12,438 nucleotides of DNA. It comes from Clostridia bacterium. GTDB lineage: Bacteria; Bacillota; Clostridia; Oscillospirales; CAG-272. Below, one piece after another: positions 7,508-12,438 of the stretch (positions are counted from its first letter, which is position 1; each line of letters starts with the position of its first letter). The stretch covers positions 1 to 12,438 of the forward strand of contig JAGBWH010000124.1 in NCBI GenBank assembly GCA_017629925.1, read 5' to 3'. The translations under genes were made by a program, and so were the position numbers. Under the pieces are notes generated by a model, which searched no databases, was not told the origin of the DNA, and was given only the letters and a program-made list of their open reading frames with translations.

Positions 7508-8071
7508 ATGACCGGTTGGCTTTTGTTTCTCTGCGCGGTGGTTGCTCTATCCATTTTCGCGCTTTCCCATGTTAGAATTATATTTTATTATCAAACTAAA
7601 TTTGTGATTTTACTTCGCTGGGCTTGCTTTTCTCGGTACTTATATCCCAGCCCCCAAAAAATCAAAAGCAAAAAGGCGGAAAATGTAAAATCTCGCTTTT
7701 CTTTCAAAAAAATCAAAAATATCCCCATGATTGAGAATTGGGATGATATTCACCGTTTTGTACCTTCCCTCTCTTGCAAAATACATGAATTTCGTTTGAT
7801 CATTGGCACGACAAAACCCGACCAAACCGCATACCTGGTCACCATTTTATATGCCATTTTTACAGTATCGATTGACTATCTCTATCAATTATTCCCCCAT
7901 GTCAAGTTTGGCGATGCTGAAATTTATCCCAGTTTTAACAAAAAAGAGTTTGCCCTCAAATTCAATGCAGAAATTTCCTTTCTTCTCATTGAGCTGTGCG
8001 TTTTGCTTTTGCATATGCATAGGCATGATATAGCCCAACGCCTTCACGTCAAACAAAAAGAAGCCGCGTAA
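7508..8071 (+). CDS. DUF2953 family membrane protein (YtfI-like)
   Basis: A 187-residue protein with a hydrophobic N-terminal segment (about 3-20) that could anchor it, a Lys-rich stretch at about 52-72, and a second hydrophobic segment near the C-terminus (about 157-172). The pattern around HEFRLIIGTTKPDQTAY and FGDAEIYPSFNKKEF, and its place directly before a GerW/YtfJ gene, match the DUF2953/YtfI family, which is poorly characterised and occurs mainly in spore-forming Bacillota. An AAAGGTA ribosome site (7494-7500) supports the ATG at 7508. It follows scpB after 42 bases. Family assignment is from memory of conserved context and pattern, not from a search; the biochemical role is unknown. 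Confidence 0.75.
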   Translation: MTGWLLFLCAVVALSIFALSHVRIIFYYQTKFVILLRWACFSRYLYPSPQKIKSKKAENVKSRFSFKKIKNIPMIENWDDIHRFVPSLSCKIHEFRLIIGTTKPDQTAYLVTILYAIFTVSIDYLYQLFPHVKFGDAEIYPSFNKKEFALKFNAEISFLLIELCVLLLHMHRHDIAQRLHVKQKEAA

Positions 8072-8082
8072 AGGAGAAAAGA

Positions 8083-8508
8083 ATGGACGAGCATGATTTT
8101 AAGGATATTCTTTCCGTTTCTCTTGACAAAATTAAATCTTTTGCAGACACGGAAACCGTCATAGGTCATCCCATCGAATTGCCGAGTGGGTTAACACTCA
8201 TTCCGATTTCTCGTGTGTCAATGGGGCTTGCCACAGGCGGACTTGGCTTTCAAGGCAAAAAAACAGACGCCCCCAAAAAAGAAAAATCCCCCTCTTACTC
8301 AGCAGGAGGAGGAACGGGCGTCAGCATCACACCTATGGCATTTTTAGCCGTCTCACACGATGGCACCTATGACCTGATTCCCATCAAAGTCCCCGAAGAG
8401 GACGACACGGTGGGCAAAATCACCAGTATCATCGAAAAATCACCTGATATATTAGAAAAAATCAAAAAGGTGATTTTACCAAAAAAGAAAGATAATACCA
8501 CCACCTGA
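8083..8508 (+). CDS. gerW: GerW/YtfJ family sporulation protein
   Basis: This small protein (141 residues) has the features of the GerW (YtfJ) family: an N-terminal helix (DILSVSLDKIKSFADTETVIG), the conserved block IELPSGLTLIPISRVSMGLATGG, a Gly/Lys-rich loop, then SAGGGTGVSITPMAFLAV and a C-terminal helix rich in Ile and Lys. In Bacillus subtilis the family member is made in the forespore and is needed for normal spore germination with some germinants; the mechanism is unclear. A strong AAAGGAG ribosome site (8070-8076) overlaps the stop of the preceding gene and lies 6 bases before the ATG. Pairing with the DUF2953 gene is conserved. The symbol is by family resemblance; function in this organism is inferred. 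Confidence 0.9.
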   Translation: MDEHDFKDILSVSLDKIKSFADTETVIGHPIELPSGLTLIPISRVSMGLATGGLGFQGKKTDAPKKEKSPSYSAGGGTGVSITPMAFLAVSHDGTYDLIPIKVPEEDDTVGKITSIIEKSPDILEKIKKVILPKKKDNTTT

Positions 8509-8546
8509 CGTGTATAGGCATCATCATCTTGTTTCAAATTAAGAAC

Positions 8547-9773
8547 ATGAAAAACAAATTGATGACAACAAAACAAGTTTTATTGGCATTTCTTTGCCTT
8601 GTATATGTGGTGGTTACCCCCATTTGTGCCCACGCGAAAACCGCCTCTATAGATGTATCGGCAGAGAGTGCTATCCTTTACTCCCCCGATATAAAAGAGG
8701 CGCTGTTTAAAAAAAACGCACAGCATAGAATGCCCATGGCGAGCACCACCAAAGTCATGACGGCATTGGCGGTACTTGATGCGTGCAAGAATCTTGAGTC
8801 CGTTTTTACAATTCCCAAAGAAGCGTGTGGAATTGAAGGCTCTTCCCTTTATTTAGTGGAGGGAGAAACACTCACCATAAAAGAATTGCTCGAGGCACTC
8901 CTTCTTCGTAGTGCCAATGATGCGGCGGTAGCACTTGCCATTGCCATAGATCAAAACATCGAAAAATTTTGCGATAGAATGAATCGCATGGCAGAGGAAA
9001 TGGGACTTTTAGACACCCACTTTTCAAACCCGCATGGACTGGATGCCGCTGAGCACTATACCACCGCATACGATTTGGCTCGCATCACGGAAAAAGCAAT
9101 GGAGCACCCCGTATTTAGATCTATCGTGGCTTCAAAAAAAGCCAAAATAAGCGGACCTGACAATGCCGTTCGCATTGTTGCCAATCATAATAAATTACTT
9201 TGGCTTTACGATGATGCCATAGGGGTAAAAACAGGTTTTACCAAAAAGAGCGGTCGTTGCCTTGTGGGGGCGGCTGATCGAGACGGTGTTTTGCTCATCA
9301 CCGTCACACTCAATGCCCCAAATGATTGGCAAGATCATCAAAATATGTTTGAATACGGCTTTTCTCAACTTACTTCTCCTCTTTTTGCCAAAAGCGGAGA
9401 GTTATCGTTTGAAGCCCCTGTGGTAGGTGGCGCACAAAGCACAATACTGCTCACCAACCAAGATGCCATGAAGGGGACGATCAAAACGCATGGCGAAGCG
9501 CCAACGTTCAAAATTGAATATAATCGCCCTATCACAGCCCCTGTAAAGCAAGGCGAGGTGATGGGGAAAGTATATGTGTTGCAGTCAAGTCATGTGGTGG
9601 CAGAGTCACCTTTAGTGGCGAAAACTGCAGTTTCATCAATAAAAACAAGGAAAAAATGGTTATGGCAGAAAAAATCAGATTGCAAAAGTTTCTATCCGAT
9701 GCCGGCATTCTATCCAGAAGAGCCGCTGAAGCAGAAATCTCAAAAGGCGCAATTACCATCAACGGACATGTAG
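8547..9773 (+). CDS. dacF: D-alanyl-D-alanine carboxypeptidase (DacF/DacB type, peptidase S11)
   Basis: An exported penicillin-binding protein that removes the terminal D-Ala from peptidoglycan stem peptides. A signal peptide is visible (basic start, hydrophobic core about 11-26, likely cleavage after AHA at 28-30). The three active-site motifs are STTK (66-69), SAN (122-124) and KTG (228-230), followed by a beta-rich C-terminal domain up to about residue 345. The start is unsure: ATG 8547 gives a neat signal peptide but lacks a clear ribosome site, whereas an in-frame TTG at 8529 has AGG 10 bases upstream and adds six residues. The last 37 residues (372-408) lie within the rluB gene in another frame. 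They are Lys-rich and polar and do not look like the amphipathic membrane anchor usual in DacF. Whether the best symbol is dacF or dacB is a guess. Confidence 0.93.
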   Translation: MKNKLMTTKQVLLAFLCLVYVVVTPICAHAKTASIDVSAESAILYSPDIKEALFKKNAQHRMPMASTTKVMTALAVLDACKNLESVFTIPKEACGIEGSSLYLVEGETLTIKELLEALLLRSANDAAVALAIAIDQNIEKFCDRMNRMAEEMGLLDTHFSNPHGLDAAEHYTTAYDLARITEKAMEHPVFRSIVASKKAKISGPDNAVRIVANHNKLLWLYDDAIGVKTGFTKKSGRCLVGAADRDGVLLITVTLNAPNDWQDHQNMFEYGFSQLTSPLFAKSGELSFEAPVVGGAQSTILLTNQDAMKGTIKTHGEAPTFKIEYNRPITAPVKQGEVMGKVYVLQSSHVVAESPLVAKTAVSSIKTRKKWLWQKKSDCKSFYPMPAFYPEEPLKQKSQKAQLPSTDM

Positions 9774-10399
9774 CCACACTTGGTGCAAAAGTAGATCCCA
9801 AAAGTGATGTGATTGCTTGGAAAGGTAAACGTATACACGCAAAGGCGCAAAAACCCGTCTATATTCTCATGAATAAGCCTCGTGGCTATCTCTGTGCCGT
9901 ATCTGATGAAAGAGGCAGAAAATGCGTCACAGAGTTGCTTGTAGGGGTAAAAGAGCGCGTGTATCCCGTTGGTAGGCTCGACCTCATATCGGAGGGCATA
10001 CTGCTCCTAACAAACGACGGCGAACTCACCAACCGCCTCACGCATCCCTCTTATGAAATTCCCAAACTCTATCGCGTGAAAGTAGAAGGAAGTGTTTCTG
10101 CTGACCAGCTGAATATACTCTCCTCCAGCCTCGACATTGATGGCTATCGCATTCGTCCCGCTACGGTGGACATACATAATATAGGCGAAGAAGACACTAC
10201 CCTATCCATTACCATCTGCGAAGGCAGAAACAGACAAATCAGAAAAATGTGCGAGCAAGCCGGTCTTACTGTAAAGCGTCTGAACCGCATCTCCATAGGT
10301 CAACTCAAACTGAACGGACTACCCGTTGGCAAATGGAGATATCTTGATCCAAAAGAGATTGAATATCTCTATCGCACCACCCACCTGAAAACAAAGTAA
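9662..10399 (+). CDS. rluB: Ribosomal large-subunit pseudouridine synthase of the RluB/RsuA family
   Basis: A 245-residue enzyme that isomerises a uridine in rRNA to pseudouridine. An N-terminal S4 RNA-binding domain (IRLQKFLSDAGILSRRAAE and following, residues 5-51) is followed by the RsuA-type catalytic domain. The GRLD motif with catalytic Asp107 is followed by GILLLTNDGELTNRLTHP, and the C-terminal block EGRNRQIRKMC is typical. I prefer ATG 9662 over ATG 9656 because AAGG (9647-9650) is then 11 bases away rather than 5. The start lies inside the dac gene, giving a 112-bp out-of-phase overlap. RluB versus RsuA or RluE specificity cannot be settled here; RluB is favoured by the scpAB-dac-rluB neighbourhood in Bacillota. 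Confidence 0.94.
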   Translation: MAEKIRLQKFLSDAGILSRRAAEAEISKGAITINGHVATLGAKVDPKSDVIAWKGKRIHAKAQKPVYILMNKPRGYLCAVSDERGRKCVTELLVGVKERVYPVGRLDLISEGILLLTNDGELTNRLTHPSYEIPKLYRVKVEGSVSADQLNILSSSLDIDGYRIRPATVDIHNIGEEDTTLSITICEGRNRQIRKMCEQAGLTVKRLNRISIGQLKLNGLPVGKWRYLDPKEIEYLYRTTHLKTK

Positions 10400-10411
10400 G
10401 AGGTAGCGTTT

Positions 10412-10804
10412 ATGTTTGTCATTACCCCGATACAAGACAAAGCTTTGCAAGCACACTATTGCCAAATTTGCAAAATCCCTTATTTGCCTCATACCATGGC
10501 ATACCAAGCCATACTGAACGATGAGTTTGCGGCTATTTGCCAATTCGAACTGAAAAAAGACTATGGATATATTCATCACCTCTGCCCTGTACCCGGCGTG
10601 GAGGATTTTGAAATGATGTTTATCATGGGGCGTTCTGTGATGAACTTTATCGACCTTTGCGAACACCACGTCTGCAAGGCAAATGTAGCAGCCGCAGACA
10701 AAATATTGCTCCAGGCCATCGGTTTTCGCTTAAAAGATGATGAATATGTCGCTGATATGCATGGTATGTTTGGCGGTTGTGGTGGCAGTTGCCAAAGTGA
10801 CTAA
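10412..10804 (+). CDS. Small GNAT-like protein with CxxC and C-terminal GGCGGSC
   Basis: A 130-residue protein that I cannot name. Its layout recalls a minimal GNAT fold: a strand pair around YQAILNDEFAAICQFEL, the block FMMGR-like FIMGRSVMNFIDL, and a C-terminal AIGFRL similar to the 'LGF' near the end of many acetyltransferases. I do not see a clear acetyl-CoA pyrophosphate loop (Q/R-x-x-G-x-G/A), so enzymatic activity is doubtful. It carries an N-terminal Cys-x-x-Cys pair (HYCQICKIPY, Cys17/Cys20) and ends with GGCGGSC, which could bind metal or form disulfides. The ribosome site AGAGGT (10399-10404) overlaps the rluB stop, 7 bases from the ATG, so it is a real member of the run. It is the last gene before the terminator at 10809-10868. 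Confidence 0.8.
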   Translation: MFVITPIQDKALQAHYCQICKIPYLPHTMAYQAILNDEFAAICQFELKKDYGYIHHLCPVPGVEDFEMMFIMGRSVMNFIDLCEHHVCKANVAAADKILLQAIGFRLKDDEYVADMHGMFGGCGGSCQSD

Positions 10805-10808
10805 ATGA

Positions 10809-10868
10809 AAAAGACTGTTTTAGAAAGCCTTTTATCTGAAAAGATACGGCACTATAAAACAGTCTTTT
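10809..10868. terminator. Bidirectional intrinsic terminator between the plus-strand run and comF
   Basis: Perfect 14-bp arms AAAAGACTGTTTTA (10809-10822) and TAAAACAGTCTTTT (10855-10868) enclose a 32-base loop. The loop has its own hairpin: GCC/GGC pairs around TATCT-GAAA-AGATA. U-rich ends lie on both strands (TTTTATATAT on plus, CTTTTTCATTT on minus). It begins 4 bases after the stop of the small GNAT-like gene and overlaps the comF stop codon by two bases, so it probably serves both converging units. Confidence 0.85.
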
Positions 10869-11619
10869 ATATATGAGTTCGTATAGTCAATGCGGCGGTG
10901 GCGAAAATGACACGGTCAGCCCCTGCCTCTCTCAAAGTGGCAGCTGCTGCCATGAGAGTAGCGCCTGAGGTGGCAATATCATCAATGATGATATATTTCT
11001 TCCCTGCGACAGAACTTGATTTTTTGACAGAGAAAATCCCTTTTGTGTTTTCAAAACGTTTTGAGGTAGGCAAGCTCTTTTGCGGTGTGCCTTCTCTTGT
11101 GCGATAAAGTGGCACCTCAATCGGGCATCCACCAAGCTCGCCCAAACACTTTGCCACCATCTTCATTTGGTTATACCCTCTTTTGACCATACGCGTTTTG
11201 GAAGCAGGAATATAGGTCAACACATAGTCGCTGAGCCGAACATCTCCCAAAAGCAAAGACATATACATTTCATCAGCCACGAACTTAGAGGCATGATAAA
11301 GATGCATATCCTTTAGCGCATAGATCAGCTGATTGGTCTTTTTCTCGCGGTTGGTGGGATGATAGGGGAACACTTTATATAAATGTTTCGCTCCCCGCTT
11401 TCTCATCTCTGCCGTTGGGCAATCGCAGGCTTGGAGTACCCGAAAGCAATGGGGGCAATTCCTTTGTTTTTCTTGCTCGTATTCACTTAGACACTCGGGA
11501 CAAAATGCGCCTACATCATCCAAAAGCACACCGCAACCAACGCAGGCCGGCGGATAAAGAAAGTCAAAAAATCGCCCAAAAAGCGAGCGGATATTTTTCT
11601 TTATATCTTTCATCTTCAT
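10867..11619 (-). CDS. comF: ComF family protein (phosphoribosyltransferase-like competence/DNA-uptake protein)
   Basis: The protein starts with a zinc-finger region in which Cys-x-x-Cys pairs recur (CVGC, CPEC, CPHC, CDC), followed by a phosphoribosyltransferase-type domain with IPASKTRMVKRGYNQ and the PRPP-binding loop IIIDDIATSGAT. ComFC of B. subtilis and ComF of Gram-negatives are required for uptake or processing of transforming DNA; many non-competent species also keep it. An open frame extends to ATG 11646, but those first codons sit in the arm and loop of a strong hairpin. The family usually has about 15-20 residues before the first Pro-Pro-x-Cys, so ATG 11619 or 11613 is more likely; neither has a strong ribosome site. 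It lies downstream of glnS and is probably cotranscribed with it, as no promoter is evident between them. Confidence 0.92.
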   Translation of the reverse strand: MKMKDIKKNIRSLFGRFFDFLYPPACVGCGVLLDDVGAFCPECLSEYEQEKQRNCPHCFRVLQACDCPTAEMRKRGAKHLYKVFPYHPTNREKKTNQLIYALKDMHLYHASKFVADEMYMSLLLGDVRLSDYVLTYIPASKTRMVKRGYNQMKMVAKCLGELGGCPIEVPLYRTREGTPQKSLPTSKRFENTKGIFSVKKSSSVAGKKYIIIDDIATSGATLMAAAATLREAGADRVIFATAALTIRTHI

Positions 11620-11629
11620 ATCTTTTGCA

Positions 11630-11665
11630 CAAGGCAGATTCATCATCTGAAACGAATCTGCCTTG
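11630..11665. terminator. 12-bp-stem hairpin in the glnS-comF gap, terminator-like on the plus strand
   Basis: Perfect 12-bp arms CAAGGCAGATTC (11630-11641) and GAATCTGCCTTG (11654-11665) flank a 12-base loop. On the plus strand the stem is followed at once by seven T residues (11666-11672), the form of an intrinsic terminator. Both flanking genes are on the minus strand, where the stem comes 8 bases after the glnS stop and is followed by TGCAAAAG, not a T run. It may stop antisense transcripts or act as a processing or attenuation hairpin. Confidence 0.65.
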
Positions 11666-11673
11666 TTTTTTTA

Positions 11674-12438
11674 TTAGTTTTTCTTAGGGAAACTGTCTTT
11701 AAGACCGACGATGCGGTTAAATGTGTTGGGATATTTTCTATCCTTTACGAAATAACCAACTCTGACAAACTGGAATTTTTCTTCATCTTGTGCGTCTGCC
11801 AAAGAAGGCTCAATCATCGCTTCCGTAATCTCTTCTGCAGAGCTTAGATTGAGGTAATCGCCATATCCTTTGCCCTCGGGAATATCTGCCACATTTTCAA
11901 TGGTAAAGAGATGAGAATAGAGCATCACTCTTGTTTTGAGTGCATGAGGAGCGGACAACCAATGGATAGTTCCCTTCACTTTTCTGCCGTCAGCAGGCAT
12001 GCCACAGCCCGTTTCAAGATCAGCTGTGCAATGAATTTCTTTAAGAGAGCCGTCTTCGTTTTTGATAATCTCATTACAACGAACGATGTATGCACCCATC
12101 AAACGAACTTCGCTGTCGGGTTTCATGCGGAAAAATTTCGGAGGCGGTACTTCTGCGAAGTCGTCCGCATCAATATAAATCTCTCTGCTAAATGGCAACT
12201 GTCTTGTGCCACTATCGGGAGATTGAGGATTGTTAGGCAAAGCAAAATATTCTGTTTTGTCTTCGGGATAGTTGGTGATGACCACTTTGATAGGGTGCAA
12301 AATAGCCACTCTGCGCTGTGCGGTGGTATTGAGTTCTTCACGAATACAATGCTCAAGCAATTCATAATCCACTACGCTATATGCTTTTGCCACGCCAGCA
12401 CGATCAACAAAATCGAAAATGGCAGAGGGGGTATACCC
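11674..12438 (-). CDS. glnS: Glutaminyl-tRNA synthetase, C-terminal part (5' end beyond the right edge)
   Basis: The minus-strand frame is open from the right edge to TAA at 11676-11674, giving 254 residues. The first residues, GYTPSAIFDFVDRAGVAKA, match the GlnRS segment that links the catalytic domain to the anticodon-binding domain. The rest is the double beta-barrel anticodon-binding region, with the blocks LHPIKVVITNYPE, PFSREIYIDADDFAE and GTIHWLSAPHALKTRVMLY, and it ends RIVGLKDSFPKKN. GlnRS charges tRNA(Gln) directly with glutamine in the cytosol. The HIGH and KMSKS catalytic motifs are outside the window. GluRS is excluded because these beta-barrel blocks are specific to GlnRS and eukaryote-type GluRS. 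Position directly upstream of comF suggests a shared transcript. Confidence 0.95.
   Translation of the reverse strand, partial: GYTPSAIFDFVDRAGVAKAYSVVDYELLEHCIREELNTTAQRRVAILHPIKVVITNYPEDKTEYFALPNNPQSPDSGTRQLPFSREIYIDADDFAEVPPPKFFRMKPDSEVRLMGAYIVRCNEIIKNEDGSLKEIHCTADLETGCGMPADGRKVKGTIHWLSAPHALKTRVMLYSHLFTIENVADIPEGKGYGDYLNLSSAEEITEAMIEPSLADAQDEEKFQFVRVGYFVKDRKYPNTFNRIVGLKDSFPKKN

Noticed and set aside
8529..8546. TTG start for the D,D-carboxypeptidase
   Set aside because: Not excluded, since AGG at 8516-8518 is well placed, but ATG 8547 gives a more typical signal peptide, so TTG was recorded only as an alternative.
1..12438. Defence island, mobile element, CRISPR array or RNA gene
   Set aside because: All long open frames belong to conserved housekeeping families; no regular repeats, transposase, integrase or tRNA-like cloverleaf was seen.

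Overview
The window looks like a chromosomal housekeeping segment of a low-to-moderate-GC Bacillota, most likely a member of class Clostridia. This rests on gene content and order: lon next to ysxC, a short M50 protease next to scpA-scpB, a DUF2953 protein next to a GerW/YtfJ protein, a DacF-type carboxypeptidase, an rluB-type pseudouridine synthase and comF. The DUF2953-GerW pair is typical of endospore-forming lineages, so the organism or its ancestors probably sporulated. A bacterial glnS instead of sole reliance on the Glu-tRNA(Gln) amidotransferase route also fits many Clostridia. No mobile element, phage gene, CRISPR array or RNA gene is visible.

Layout. Positions 1-1818, minus strand: a nadC-nadB operon for quinolinate/NAD synthesis, with nadB running off the left edge. 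Positions 1819-2001: a 183-bp AT-rich divergent intergenic region with a good nadC promoter overlapped by a TTTGCAA inverted repeat, and a weaker candidate lon promoter. Positions 2002-10804, plus strand: a tightly packed nine-gene run, lon - ysxC - M50 protease - scpA - scpB - DUF2953 - gerW-like - dac - rluB, followed by a small Cys-containing GNAT-like ORF. Gaps range from one-base or longer overlaps to about 40 bp. Positions 10809-10868: a perfect 14-bp inverted repeat that can terminate transcription from both sides. Positions 10867-12438, minus strand: comF preceded by the 3' part of glnS, with a 12-bp stem hairpin between them.

How the genes fit together. The plus-strand run groups growth and cell-cycle functions: proteolysis (Lon), ribosome assembly (YsxC), chromosome condensation and segregation (ScpAB with SMC), membrane proteolysis (M50), peptidoglycan trimming (Dac), rRNA modification (RluB) and probable spore-related proteins (DUF2953, GerW). 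The nadCB operon supplies NAD de novo.

I found no convincing new multi-gene system. The points most worth checking are the operator-like palindrome at the nadC promoter, the Cys-bearing GNAT-like small protein, the oppositely oriented terminator-like hairpin at the comF/glnS junction, the loss of a recognisable membrane anchor in Dac where it overlaps rluB, and the long acidic tails on ScpA and ScpB.
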